DNA of 64,000 bases from Paenibacillus albiflavus (GTDB lineage: Bacteria > Bacillota > Bacilli > Paenibacillales > NBRC-103111). Positions 1 through 8,806 of the stretch are shown piece by piece. Position numbers and translations under genes: made by a program. The stretch is from positions 124,001-188,000 of the forward strand of contig NZ_SKFG01000012.1 in assembly GCF_004344915.1 (NCBI RefSeq). Reading direction: 5' to 3'. Positions within the stretch are counted from its first letter, which is position 1, and each line of letters opens with the position of its first letter. The notes below the pieces were generated by a model. It did no database searches. It worked only from the letters and a program-made list of their open reading frames with translations, and had not been told where the DNA came from.

Positions 1-327
1 ACTATCTAGAATAATACTGTTATCGCCATCACATACGGTAATCGCAGCAACTCCCGTGTTGATACCAGGCTCGACGGTAATGAAATCCTTGTGAACCCCA
101 AAGTCTTCCAAGCTCCCCATCAATGATTGCCCGAACACATCGTCTCCAACTTTCGATAGGAACCAAGTATCTGCTCCCATCTTGGCACAAGCTACTGCCT
201 GATTTGCCCCTTTGCCGCCTGATGATAGAAAGAATCCGCTCCCTAAGATCGTCTCACCAATTAACGGAACACGATTGGTTTGCATCACCATATCCATATT
301 GGCACTGCCAATAACTACAATTCTCAT
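1..327 (-). CDS. Ribokinase-like PfkB sugar kinase, N-terminal part (3' end outside window)
   Basis: The first 109 codons of a PfkB-family carbohydrate kinase are visible; the rest lies before base 1. The protein opens with the family's N-terminal strand (GSANMDMV, residues 7-14) and carries the first PfkB signature GGKGANQA at residues 37-44, which closes over the sugar. The family phosphorylates ribose or related furanosides with ATP in the cytoplasm; the exact sugar cannot be read from this part. It is the last visible gene of a minus-strand operon that already contains a PfkB domain fused to LacI (8807-10759), so the operon has two kinases. The ATG at 327 is preceded only by a weak purine stretch (GGATAAGA). 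It follows the large ADP-ribosylglycohydrolase by about 30 bp. Family confident, substrate inferred. Confidence 0.85.
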   Translation of the reverse strand, partial: MRIVVIGSANMDMVMQTNRVPLIGETILGSGFFLSSGGKGANQAVACAKMGADTWFLSKVGDDVFGQSLMGSLEDFGVHKDFITVEPGINTGVAAITVCDGDNSIILDS

Positions 328-356
328 TCTTATCCACTCGCTTTGCTGTATAGATA

Positions 357-2462
357 CTAAATCTCTATGAATTTGACATTACGGTAATAGGTTCTAGCTG
401 CCGTTATTGTACTTACTCCATACATGCCGTAAGCAAAAGTATCGTCTGCATACTTGAGTAGCTCTTCCCCATTGATACTGAACGAAATCAGATTACCTTG
501 GATCGTTGCCGTAAATTCATACTCCTCATTCAATTTCCATTCATAATTACAACCTGTAAGCTTCGTATAACCAAAGTCATTCTTAAACAGCGATACTTGA
601 CCCGCTCCATCAAATCCAACATGATAACCGCGCATAGCCCCTTGTGCACGTACCGCTACCATATGTGAATCACCACTTTGTGGATTCAACTGAACGGACA
701 TCGTATAATCCTTAGCAAAATAATTCCCTGTATAGGCCTCACTAGGCTCAGCCGTCATCAAGTACATGGCATCATCCACAAGGCTCCATGCTCCGTGATT
801 ATGGGCAAACGGCGTTACACAGCCAAAATGAATCGCTTGTTTGCTAAAATCAATTGAATACTTGGCTTTATCATAGATTCTAAACTCATCAACGAAGATG
901 CGTCCTAAGCTCTTGAACTTGGCAGGGGTATAGGATTCAAGTACAATCCCTACCTCATCGATTAAATCCCCCTGTGAATCTGGAATTTCGAACTCGACAT
1001 CCAGCCACTCATTGTTGACAAGCTTAACATATCCTTGTAAAAGATCCTGTTTACTCTTAGCCAAACGAACATACGGAGCGAAACCAAGTGTTTCATTGCC
1101 ATTCCATTGATCGAGATAAATTTTCATGGATACCTTCTGACCAGAGTATGCCCTAGGTGCAAAGGTAGGTGAATAACGCTCATCACTAAATTCATCTCGA
1201 TTATAGAAGGGCTTATAATACAGCTTGCATTGTTCTCCACGCGTCATTCGATCGAACATCACCTCAAGTGAACCCGTACCTTGATAAGCACGTTCAGTCG
1301 AGTGTTTGAGCTTGCAGAAGAATGGATTCGATAGACGCATATTATGTGTAGAACCTGGTAGTTCGAAGTCAAAGTATACTTCGTCCTCCTTGAAGCTGAT
1401 TAACAGCTCTTGCGGGCATTCTTCATTAGCTAATCGATAGCCGAGAATGGCTAGTTCTTTCGAATAGGAAGGAATATCTAGGATATTCATGTAACCTGAA
1501 ATACCTGACATAACAATGGAGTCATTAATCGGTTTGCGATATTTGTCAGCAATACCTTCAATTCCTACCGCTACACCAACTACCGTACCTACATTCCCTG
1601 CATTACAGTCTGTATCCCAGCCGCACATCGTTGCGATTTCAACCGTGCGGTTAAAATCTCCTTCCCCGTACATGAGGGCAAGAATGCATATGCCTGCATT
1701 CGGGATCATATGGCATACGCCTTTATATTTATCGTAGCCCCAGTCTCTTTCCAGCATATCCCGGCATGCTCTAAAGTCACCTGGATTGGCTGCATGGAAT
1801 GCAATAACTGCCTGAGCTACCTTCATATACGTAGAATCCGCAGGAACTTGCGCTAACCCGGCTACTACGATTTCATTTATGTCGCTTGTTTCGAATGCTT
1901 TGGAAATCGCTGCGCAGAAGAATCTGGCACCATTCACGCCATCTCCGTCATGAGATACACGCGCTGCAGCTTCACCGAAATCTGCCGCCTTCTTCGGATT
2001 GCATGGATTGACCAATCCCCATGTATCGATGAAAATTTGTCCACCAATTTGCTCCGCAATAATAGGACCGTTCTGTTCGATGGAGCCTGATTGTGGAGCT
2101 GGAATACCTTTTTTCAAATTAATGAATGCAGTGTGCTCCGTACTAACACCATAACCGCCCCACCAGAACATGCCAACACCTTCACGAGAGTAGTTCAGCC
2201 ATGCTCTTGCGACATCATTCGGCGTAATATCGCGATCTGTTGCATCATCATAGAGTGCACGTAGAAAATAGAACGGACCATTCGCATCATCATCTGCTGC
2301 AAAGTTCTTAAATTCCTTTACATAATCCGTAATTTCCCCATATGTATTGTATATTCTTTCATAAGTCCAGATCGTCGGTTCTACAGGCGCGCCTAGCCTT
2401 ATGCCAATGTTCATTCCTAAATAACCAGCATATATTTTCTCCAAATAATTTGTAGGTATCAT
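357..2462 (-). CDS. Large ADP-ribosylglycohydrolase-family protein with C-terminal beta-sandwich region
   Basis: About 701 residues, roughly twice the family's usual size. Residues 1 to about 350 look like an ADP-ribosylglycohydrolase (DraG/ARH) fold: an acidic ADDDANG cluster near residue 60 and a WDTDCNAGN motif near residue 285, matching the two acidic metal-binding motifs of the family. The remaining 350 residues lack those motifs and read like beta-rich carbohydrate-binding or LamG-type modules (inference). No signal peptide is seen, so it should be cytoplasmic. The family cleaves N- or O-ribosyl bonds using two Mg ions. It lies 14 bp after a smaller, canonical family member and before a ribokinase, suggesting that released sugar is phosphorylated. 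ATG at 2462 sits 10 bases from GAGG; a GTG at 2468 is an alternative start. Confidence 0.82.
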   Translation of the reverse strand: MIPTNYLEKIYAGYLGMNIGIRLGAPVEPTIWTYERIYNTYGEITDYVKEFKNFAADDDANGPFYFLRALYDDATDRDITPNDVARAWLNYSREGVGMFWWGGYGVSTEHTAFINLKKGIPAPQSGSIEQNGPIIAEQIGGQIFIDTWGLVNPCNPKKAADFGEAAARVSHDGDGVNGARFFCAAISKAFETSDINEIVVAGLAQVPADSTYMKVAQAVIAFHAANPGDFRACRDMLERDWGYDKYKGVCHMIPNAGICILALMYGEGDFNRTVEIATMCGWDTDCNAGNVGTVVGVAVGIEGIADKYRKPINDSIVMSGISGYMNILDIPSYSKELAILGYRLANEECPQELLISFKEDEVYFDFELPGSTHNMRLSNPFFCKLKHSTERAYQGTGSLEVMFDRMTRGEQCKLYYKPFYNRDEFSDERYSPTFAPRAYSGQKVSMKIYLDQWNGNETLGFAPYVRLAKSKQDLLQGYVKLVNNEWLDVEFEIPDSQGDLIDEVGIVLESYTPAKFKSLGRIFVDEFRIYDKAKYSIDFSKQAIHFGCVTPFAHNHGAWSLVDDAMYLMTAEPSEAYTGNYFAKDYTMSVQLNPQSGDSHMVAVRAQGAMRGYHVGFDGAGQVSLFKNDFGYTKLTGCNYEWKLNEEYEFTATIQGNLISFSINGEELLKYADDTFAYGMYGVSTITAARTYYRNVKFIEI

Positions 2463-2475
2463 ATCCACACCGCCT

Positions 2476-3636
2476 CTAATTGATTGAACTCAGTTGCTGT
2501 TGTCTCAGGTTATTAAGTTGCAGATCCTCTTGAATAATAAATGCTGCTGTTTCAATAAACTCATTACAATTCTGCTCGATGTTCTGCTTATTCACTTCTT
2601 CCAATACGGAAAGCTCATTAGCGGGAATAGCTGAAACGCCCTGCATCGCACCTAGAATTGCACCGATCATCACACCGATCGAATCCGTATCACGACCTGA
2701 ACTTACCCCATCCTTGACCGCTTCTTGTAAATCACCTTCATGCAAAATCATGTAAGCCAATGCCAGTGGCAGCTCTTCAATCGAGAATAACCGACTTGGT
2801 GTATAGTGATTCGTAGGAATACCTACTTTATTCATGCTGCGATTCACATCATCACCCATAGGCGAATATTTGGCTATCGATTCATGGAATCTAGCAACCA
2901 CTTCACTTCGATCCTGCTTCTGTCCTCTTAGAGTGACTGCAAGCGTACAAATATCCTGAATGGCCTGTTTCGTACCATCTTTGGCATAACGAAGTGCGGT
3001 CTCCACAATATTGTCCACGGTTACACCAGGCTCGAATGCCTTCGCTACACAACTTGCAAGTACACCTGCTGCTTCCAAGCCGTAACTGATCTGATGCCCT
3101 GAGGCAAAAAGTATCGCTTCATCATAAGCACCTTTGGGATTACAAGCATTCACAATGCCAACTGGCGCTATATACATCGCCGCACCGCAGTTCACCATAT
3201 TCCCATAACCACCTTCACGTGGTTCACAGTTTGCAAGCACATGACGATTGAAAATATGCTTCTCCGGATAGAATAGGCGATCCAGAATTAAGGCTTCTCG
3301 ACCAAACTCAGGAATATATCTCGGCCTGAATGAAATTTCCTTAACAAACTCATTCGCCATATCATATGCATCCAGATGACGCTTCTCAATGCAATATACT
3401 CTCATGAGTGCAAGCGTCATGAGCGTATCATCTGTAACGATCCCCTGACCACGCATTCTGCCTAGTCTAACGACTTCCGGCAAGTCTGCCTTCCACCACT
3501 TGGTTAAGACGGTTTCCACTCTTCCATATTGTTCTGTAATTTGCTGATGTGTCATCTTCTCGATAACTGCACCCATCGCATCGCCATATGCAGTTCCGAA
3601 GACAACCCCTTTTACGCGATCTGCGAAAGAAATCAT
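2476..3636 (-). CDS. ADP-ribosylglycohydrolase family protein
   Basis: 386 residues, the normal length for the family. The canonical motifs are present: GTAYGDAMG (residues 14-22), VTDDTLMTLAL with TDDT at 68-71, and GRDTDSIG at 314-321; the Asp/Thr residues bind the two Mg ions that position the ribosyl substrate. Known members remove ADP-ribose from proteins or small molecules; bacterial homologues in sugar operons probably act on small ribosides, which is inference here. It follows the binding-protein gene by about 75 bp and precedes the larger paralogue by 14 bp, all in one direction. Cytoplasmic; no signal peptide. The pairing of two diverged ADP-ribosylglycohydrolases with an importer is the most unusual aspect of this operon. 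Confidence 0.88.
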   Translation of the reverse strand: MISFADRVKGVVFGTAYGDAMGAVIEKMTHQQITEQYGRVETVLTKWWKADLPEVVRLGRMRGQGIVTDDTLMTLALMRVYCIEKRHLDAYDMANEFVKEISFRPRYIPEFGREALILDRLFYPEKHIFNRHVLANCEPREGGYGNMVNCGAAMYIAPVGIVNACNPKGAYDEAILFASGHQISYGLEAAGVLASCVAKAFEPGVTVDNIVETALRYAKDGTKQAIQDICTLAVTLRGQKQDRSEVVARFHESIAKYSPMGDDVNRSMNKVGIPTNHYTPSRLFSIEELPLALAYMILHEGDLQEAVKDGVSSGRDTDSIGVMIGAILGAMQGVSAIPANELSVLEEVNKQNIEQNCNEFIETAAFIIQEDLQLNNLRQQQLSSIN

Positions 3637-3711
3637 GCTATTCTCCCCCTCTACAGGGAGTGCGGGGCGTTCAGCCCCACACTATGCTGTTATTATCAAA
3701 ATAAGTTGTTA

Positions 3712-5190
3712 TTACTTTATGTTCTGATTAGCATACTCTGTAATATCTTTACCGCCTGCGGCGTTCCAATCCTGTACGAATTTATCAAAATCAGCAGCAG
3801 TTTTCTTACCGATTACATAATTGGCAGCGAATTCTTTATATACCGCTACACATGCATCCCATTTGGATGCTAACTCAGCAGGCATAATAAATGCGTTATC
3901 CTTGGTTGACATAGCTGCTACCATCTCTAAGGACTTAAATGCTGGAGCAGATAAGAACGGTGTAGATGGGTCAAATTCTTTGTCTGGTTTGAAATTCACG
4001 TTAGAGTCAACAAAGCGTGCATACCATTCAGCTGATTTCTCAGTAAGCTTAATTTTGCCATCTACGATTTGATATTGCTCTCCTTCAACGCCAAGTTTAT
4101 CCAGCATTTGTCCTTTAGGACTAGCTAGGAATTCCAATACAGCAAATGCCATATCCTTGTTCTTGGACGTAGTTGATATTGCAAAGCCACGGCTTTCTTT
4201 ACTTACATCAATCGGCGAGTAACCCTGACCTACACCTTTTGCTGCTGGCAGAGGCATAACAGTTGCCGTTGCACCATTTTGGCTCGTCATTTTTTGATTA
4301 TAAAGATCGATTACTTTGCCTTGTGTACCTGCAATAACAGCTGCATCTCCATCATAGAAAGCTTTTTCTTTGGTATCCCATTTCTTTGTCAAAAATTCAT
4401 GATCTAGCAAATCTTCTTTATACAATTTGGCATAGAAATCCAGCTTATTTTTCTCAAACTCTGTTGTTTTACCAAATGTGTACTTCCCATCAGCACCTTT
4501 GATCCATGTTGAAGTTAAACCGAACGCTTGCCCGAATAATGTGTCAATTTCCTCTAAATCTCCAGGTACTGTGTAAGCGAATTTCGTTTTATTTTTTTCC
4601 TTTAGTTCTTTAAAGAAGTTATAGTAGTTATCTACTGTTGGATTTGCAATCAAATCTTTGCCTGAGGCAGTTTGGTCAAACCAATCTTGACGCACTACCG
4701 GAATCTTAGTTGTTGTTGGGGATAGCCATACCAGGTATGGATAGTTCTTCGTTCTTACTTGGTTAAACGGACTCATTGCAGCTTTGACATAGGTTGACTT
4801 CTCGATGTATGGCGTTAAATCTTCAAGAATTTGCTGTGTTTTGGCGAATTGGTAGTCTCCACCTTGGAAGTAAATAAGATCAGGGATCGTACCACTTTGT
4901 AGAAGTAAGCCTAGCTTCTCGGAGTATGTACCGCTTTGAACTGGAACGATTTCAATTTTTACATTCTTGCCTTCGGCCTTCATTCCCTCTTCAATCCCTT
5001 TAATAAGCGGATCGTCAGCTGCTAAGTCTTTGTCCACGATTGTGATCTTGACTGGATCTGCACTTGCTGCTGGAGTTGAGCCAGCGTTAGGTGTTGGTGT
5101 TGAGCTTGCCCCTTTGTCTCCTCCGCCACTGCTGCATGCTGTAGTTACAAGCATTAGCATTGCAACTAGTGTAATAAGCATTTTTTTCAT
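3712..5190 (-). CDS. ABC transporter substrate-binding lipoprotein (LplA-type)
   Basis: 492 residues with a lipoprotein signal peptide and lipobox ending at Cys19 (LVTTAC), then a low-complexity Ser/Gly/Thr/Pro linker. The mature part resembles the family 1 extracellular solute-binding proteins (LplA/YtcQ group) that deliver oligosaccharides or glycosides to LplB/LplC permeases. A strong GGGAGGAA ribosome binding site precedes the ATG. It follows the two permease genes, with only 34 bp from the second. No ATPase gene is seen in the operon, which is usual for this family, where a shared MsmX-type ATPase encoded elsewhere powers several importers. The ligand is unknown; the downstream glycohydrolases and kinases suggest a riboside-like compound (inference). 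Confidence 0.9.
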   Translation of the reverse strand: MKKMLITLVAMLMLVTTACSSGGGDKGASSTPTPNAGSTPAASADPVKITIVDKDLAADDPLIKGIEEGMKAEGKNVKIEIVPVQSGTYSEKLGLLLQSGTIPDLIYFQGGDYQFAKTQQILEDLTPYIEKSTYVKAAMSPFNQVRTKNYPYLVWLSPTTTKIPVVRQDWFDQTASGKDLIANPTVDNYYNFFKELKEKNKTKFAYTVPGDLEEIDTLFGQAFGLTSTWIKGADGKYTFGKTTEFEKNKLDFYAKLYKEDLLDHEFLTKKWDTKEKAFYDGDAAVIAGTQGKVIDLYNQKMTSQNGATATVMPLPAAKGVGQGYSPIDVSKESRGFAISTTSKNKDMAFAVLEFLASPKGQMLDKLGVEGEQYQIVDGKIKLTEKSAEWYARFVDSNVNFKPDKEFDPSTPFLSAPAFKSLEMVAAMSTKDNAFIMPAELASKWDACVAVYKEFAANYVIGKKTAADFDKFVQDWNAAGGKDITEYANQNIK

Positions 5191-5224
5191 TTTTCAATTC
5201 CTCCCTTTTTGTAAACGTGCTTAT

Positions 5225-6109
5225 TTATTCTTTAATGCCGCCTTCCATTACGCCACTTGTATAATGTCTTAGGATAATGGGATAGAGCATAAGAATCGGT
5301 ACCATGGCAATCACGATAGTCGCTGCTTTAAGTGCTGAGAAGTCCAATTGCGCAATATTACTGTTCTTTAGCAGTTCTGCTGTACCAACGAGTGCAGATG
5401 TGTCTCGTTCGACGATGAACTGTCTGAGCAATACTTGCAGAACGGTATTGTCCCTACTCGATAGGAAAATACTGGATTTGAAAAATTCATTCCATTTGGC
5501 TATCGCATAGAACATTCCTATCGTCATAACAGGAATACGTGCTAGTGGGAATACAATCCGCAGGAACAATTTCATATGACCTGCTCCATCGATTCTCGCT
5601 GCTTCAACCAAGGATTCAGGTATCTCTTCCATAAATCGCATCATGATGATCAAGTAGTAGACATTGATCGTTCTATAAATCACCATGGACCACAAATTAT
5701 CAAGCAAAGATAAATCTTTCATAACCAGATATTCTTGAATGTACCCTGGTTCAAAAATCATGATAATGATGAGCAGAATCATAATTGGTGTTTTGCCAAC
5801 TAAGTTCTTGCGAGTTAACACATAAGCCGTGATCGTTGTGAAAAAGACGCTTATGCATGTTCCAACTATCGTGATAAACAGAGAGTTCACAAGTGCTTTT
5901 CCGACAATCGGATTGTTAAGCACAACTTGAAAATTAATAAGAGAGAAACCCTTGGGTATAATGTCATAGCCTTTGAGTAGATGGACCTTGTCAGGGTTCG
6001 AGAAGGCTTTGGCAAACAAGCTCACAATCGGTACGAACATGGTTAGTGTCAAGAGCGTTAAGATAATACCGATCAGGAATTTAGAGACGGTTAACTTTCT
6101 CCCTACCAT
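5225..6109 (-). CDS. Carbohydrate ABC transporter permease, LplC/YtcP-type
   Basis: 294 residues with about six membrane helices. The cytoplasmic EAA loop that contacts the ATPase reads EAARIDGAGHMKLFLRIVFP around residues 185-205, and the C-terminus has the typical GVMEGGIKE ending of LplC-like permeases. It forms the inner-membrane channel together with the neighbouring LplB-like permease, 12 bp upstream. An AAGGAGG ribosome binding site lies a few bases before the ATG. Confident as a sugar-type importer subunit; substrate not determined. Confidence 0.92.
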   Translation of the reverse strand: MVGRKLTVSKFLIGIILTLLTLTMFVPIVSLFAKAFSNPDKVHLLKGYDIIPKGFSLINFQVVLNNPIVGKALVNSLFITIVGTCISVFFTTITAYVLTRKNLVGKTPIMILLIIIMIFEPGYIQEYLVMKDLSLLDNLWSMVIYRTINVYYLIIMMRFMEEIPESLVEAARIDGAGHMKLFLRIVFPLARIPVMTIGMFYAIAKWNEFFKSSIFLSSRDNTVLQVLLRQFIVERDTSALVGTAELLKNSNIAQLDFSALKAATIVIAMVPILMLYPIILRHYTSGVMEGGIKE

Positions 6110-6121
6110 ATAGAAGCCTCC

Positions 6122-7051
6122 TTACCATGCGCCTTTTGAGGTCAATTTTTTGGAAATAAAATGTGTCGATAGCACAAGCACTACACCGATAGCGCTCTTG
6201 AATAAATTAGCTGCAGTCGCATACGAATACTGGCCATTCAGCAAACCAACTCGGTACACATACGTATCAATAATATCAATGTGGCTAGCAACTGAATCGT
6301 TCGTGAAGTTAAGCACCTGATCGAGACCTGCATTCATAATGAATCCAATGTTCAGAATGAAAATAGTAACCATTGGTACATACAAGTGCGGGAGAACGAT
6401 CTTGGTTACGATATGCCATCTAGTTGCACCATCGACATAAGCTGCTTCATACAAACTCGGGCTGATGCCAATAATGGCAGCTAGATAAATAATCGAGTCC
6501 CAACCGATACTTCTCCAAGCTTCACTGAATACGAGCACCCATCTAATACTGTCTTTATCGATTAAGAAATCCTTCGCTTCAAAGCCAAACAGCTTAATCA
6601 ATTCGTTGATTGCCCCAGTGGAAGGAGATAGGAATTCAAACCAAATCCCTGCGATAACGACCCATGACAAGAAGTGAGGCAGATACGAAATCACTTGAAT
6701 CGATTTACGAAACTTGCCATTGATAAATTCGTTCAGCATAAGTGCGAACAGAATTGGAAAAGGAAACACAATAAACATCTTCATCGCACTAATAATCAAC
6801 GTGTTGGTTAGCACCTGTGTAAAGACATTCGTGCTAAACAGCTCTTTAAAATACTTCAGTCCGACGAAGATATCCTCTCCAATAATCCGGTAATCGTAGA
6901 ATGCCAGCTTCATCTCAATGATTGGCCAGATATGAAAGATGATAAAATAAACGAGTGCTGGCAACAGCATCAGATAGAGAACTTTATCCATCCAAATTTG
7001 TTTGAGCTTGGTGTTCTTCCTTCTGCCAATCTGACCTTCCGTGCTGCTCAT
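6122..7051 (-). CDS. Carbohydrate ABC transporter permease, LplB-type
   Basis: 309 residues, six predicted membrane helices after a basic cytoplasmic N-terminus (about residues 1-25). The EAA loop reads EAAYVDGATRWHIVTKIVLP, and the protein ends in KGAW, as is common in LplB-like permeases. Its ATG overlaps the TGA of the upstream DUF4387-like gene (ATGA), so translation is probably coupled. That overlap ties the importer to the AtuA/DUF4387 pair as one operon. Import of a carbohydrate-containing substrate is inferred from family membership. Confidence 0.92.
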   Translation of the reverse strand: MSSTEGQIGRRKNTKLKQIWMDKVLYLMLLPALVYFIIFHIWPIIEMKLAFYDYRIIGEDIFVGLKYFKELFSTNVFTQVLTNTLIISAMKMFIVFPFPILFALMLNEFINGKFRKSIQVISYLPHFLSWVVIAGIWFEFLSPSTGAINELIKLFGFEAKDFLIDKDSIRWVLVFSEAWRSIGWDSIIYLAAIIGISPSLYEAAYVDGATRWHIVTKIVLPHLYVPMVTIFILNIGFIMNAGLDQVLNFTNDSVASHIDIIDTYVYRVGLLNGQYSYATAANLFKSAIGVVLVLSTHFISKKLTSKGAW

Positions 7052-7359
7052 AGATCCACCTCCAATTCCATAAGCGGTGCGTGCTGCTGTGCGCCATATA
7101 CATCACGATCAAGGAATGTTCCCGAGGATACCTTCCGAGCGAACGTAACTTTGAAGCCTAGCGCTTGGTCGAAGAATACGATATGCATAATTTGGTCAGG
7201 CTCAATATTATAAAGTCTGGAGATTACCTCTTTATTGATGACTCCAGAATCTTTAATTGTGTGGTAGATAATCGGATCATTAAATAAAGCATCAACTGTA
7301 ATTTCAAAAGGGCCACTGTTCTTGCTTCTTAGCACTGTAGCTGCGTCATATAATTTCAT
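7048..7359 (-). CDS. DUF4387-like protein, partner of the AtuA-like protein
   Basis: 103 residues starting MKLYDAATVLRSKNSGPFEI. This resembles the small DUF4387 family, which is typically encoded directly beside, or fused to, AtuA-like DUF1446 proteins, as here. An upstream ATG at 7383 also keeps the frame open, but the ATG at 7359 has a clear GAGGTG a few bases before it and begins 2 bases after the DUF1446 stop codon, so it is the better start. The last codon overlaps the start of the LplB-type permease. The biochemical role of the family is unknown; tight coupling with DUF1446 suggests one complex or one enzyme made of two chains. Confidence 0.78.
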   Translation of the reverse strand: MKLYDAATVLRSKNSGPFEITVDALFNDPIIYHTIKDSGVINKEVISRLYNIEPDQIMHIVFFDQALGFKVTFARKVSSGTFLDRDVYGAQQHAPLMELEVDL

Positions 7360-7361
7360 CT

Positions 7362-8729
7362 CTACACCTCTACATACTCGCAAGGGAACATTGTGAGCCC
7401 ATCTGCGACTTCCATCAAATGATATACGGAGAACTCATATACGGCGCCGAATGGCACATCACTAGGAGCAAATGGAAAAGCAAGATTGCCTGCTGTCGAC
7501 TTACGTCCCTTGTAGCCATAATGCAAGAAGGTTGATCTTACCGAGCTGCAAACTGCATTTGCAAGATCCTGTGTCGCTGCAATAACCTCGAACATAATCC
7601 CCAGTTCATGCCCTGCCCGAGGTGTAGGCTCCAGTTCACCTAATACACCGTTCAAGCCATAATTGACAAAATTAATCTGATAATCCTCACGTGGAATTTC
7701 ATTATAGTAATCATAGACCTGCTGTTTAACGAGTTCTTCAACCTCTTCAATCTGAGCAATGAGCAAGGGATCACGAACACCAGCTACGACAAATGTGCGA
7801 TACGCTACTTTCATTGCGCCTTCAAGCTTAATTTTGTAAACAGGCGTTTCTTCCACCTGACTACCATGAACCTCCACACTACCATCACCAAGATCTGTGA
7901 ATGTACAATGCTCCAAGTTCAGCACCAATCCAGGTCCATGTAAAATATAAGGATGATCCTTCTCATAAAAGGTATGGGCAGCAACCGATATCGTCGTGCA
8001 TTTGCGACTCTCATTCAATGGCTTCACAATAAAGGAATCCTTCTTCAGAATGCCGAGCATACAATCCTTCGTCGTTCCTGGATCCGCACTAAGCGCAGCA
8101 CATTCGAGAATTTTACCAAGATGATAGGAGAGCGCTGTGCCACATCCGTTATGCATCGCAACAGCTGCGAATGGAGAAGGATCATAGGCTCTACCGCAAA
8201 TAATGATATCCGCACCTTCTTGAAGCGCTTTCAAAATAGGCTCATGTCCCATCTGTGCTACAATACTGGTCGTCGCTGCTAGACGGTCTGCTGTTAATGA
8301 CTTCACGCTTAATCCTAATGGCTCACACTCTCCTACAGCTAGCTTCGCTTCTACCGCCTCATGCGGAATGTCCGCCCAAATGGTAGCAACCTTCACGTCA
8401 TGAATATGATGTTCCTGCAGGATTTCCATAATAATAGCTCGTGTCCATTCCACATGAACCTTTGCACCGCTTCCGCCAGCAGAGCCAATGATTACTGGAA
8501 TCTTCGCTTCAACTCCGGCTGTAATCATGAGTTCCAAATCTTTTTTGCAAGCTTGCTTGCTTACAATAGCCGTACCTGCGCCAAGCTTATGAGGCCCTGC
8601 ATCAGTCGATCCGGCATCAACGACAATTGCATCTGGCGAGCAAGCCATTCCATTCCTAAACGACGACTTTGGAAATCCATATCCCAACATTCCACATGGT
8701 GCCAAAATTTTGAATTCTTCTTTTGTCAT
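7362..8729 (-). CDS. AtuA-like protein (DUF1446 family)
   Basis: 455 residues, full length for the DUF1446/AtuA family named after acyclic terpene utilisation in Pseudomonas; the biochemical activity of the family is not established to my knowledge. The N-terminal half contains a glycine-rich stretch GSAGGSGAKVHVEW (about residues 82-95) and a second one ending CGRAYDPSPFAAVA, reminiscent of a nucleotide or CoA binding site (inference). GGAGGAA precedes the ATG. It follows the LacI-PfkB fusion, separated by 77 bp that contain a 45-bp repeat, and is coupled to the DUF4387-like gene. In this operon it could act on the aglycone or acid left after glycoside cleavage, but nothing in the sequence proves that. 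Confidence 0.82.
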   Translation of the reverse strand: MTKEEFKILAPCGMLGYGFPKSSFRNGMACSPDAIVVDAGSTDAGPHKLGAGTAIVSKQACKKDLELMITAGVEAKIPVIIGSAGGSGAKVHVEWTRAIIMEILQEHHIHDVKVATIWADIPHEAVEAKLAVGECEPLGLSVKSLTADRLAATTSIVAQMGHEPILKALQEGADIIICGRAYDPSPFAAVAMHNGCGTALSYHLGKILECAALSADPGTTKDCMLGILKKDSFIVKPLNESRKCTTISVAAHTFYEKDHPYILHGPGLVLNLEHCTFTDLGDGSVEVHGSQVEETPVYKIKLEGAMKVAYRTFVVAGVRDPLLIAQIEEVEELVKQQVYDYYNEIPREDYQINFVNYGLNGVLGELEPTPRAGHELGIMFEVIAATQDLANAVCSSVRSTFLHYGYKGRKSTAGNLAFPFAPSDVPFGAVYEFSVYHLMEVADGLTMFPCEYVEV

Positions 8730-8747
8730 AAGTTCCTCCGCTAGTTT

Positions 8748-8792
8748 AAGAAGAAACGGGCTTATCCCTACGATGCATAAATCCGTTTCTTA
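8748..8792 (-). repeat. 45-bp inverted-repeat element, copy 1 (inside operon)
   Basis: A 45-bp element opening AAGAAGAAACGG and closing CCGTTTCTTA on the plus strand, so the ends form a 9-bp inverted repeat (AAGAAACGG/CCGTTTCTT). The same ends at the same 45-bp spacing recur at 16736-16780 and 20351-20395. Here it lies between the LacI-PfkB gene and the AtuA-like gene of one operon, so the transcript can fold there; a role in partial termination or RNA processing is possible but inferred. Confidence 0.75.
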
Positions 8793-8806
8793 TGGTGACA
8801 TTCCAC

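Noticed and set aside
1516-1737. Plus-strand frame inside the large ADP-ribosylglycohydrolase gene
   Set aside because: No ribosome site and composition of an antisense shadow; the same holds for similar frames opposite HtpG, the ABC genes and others.
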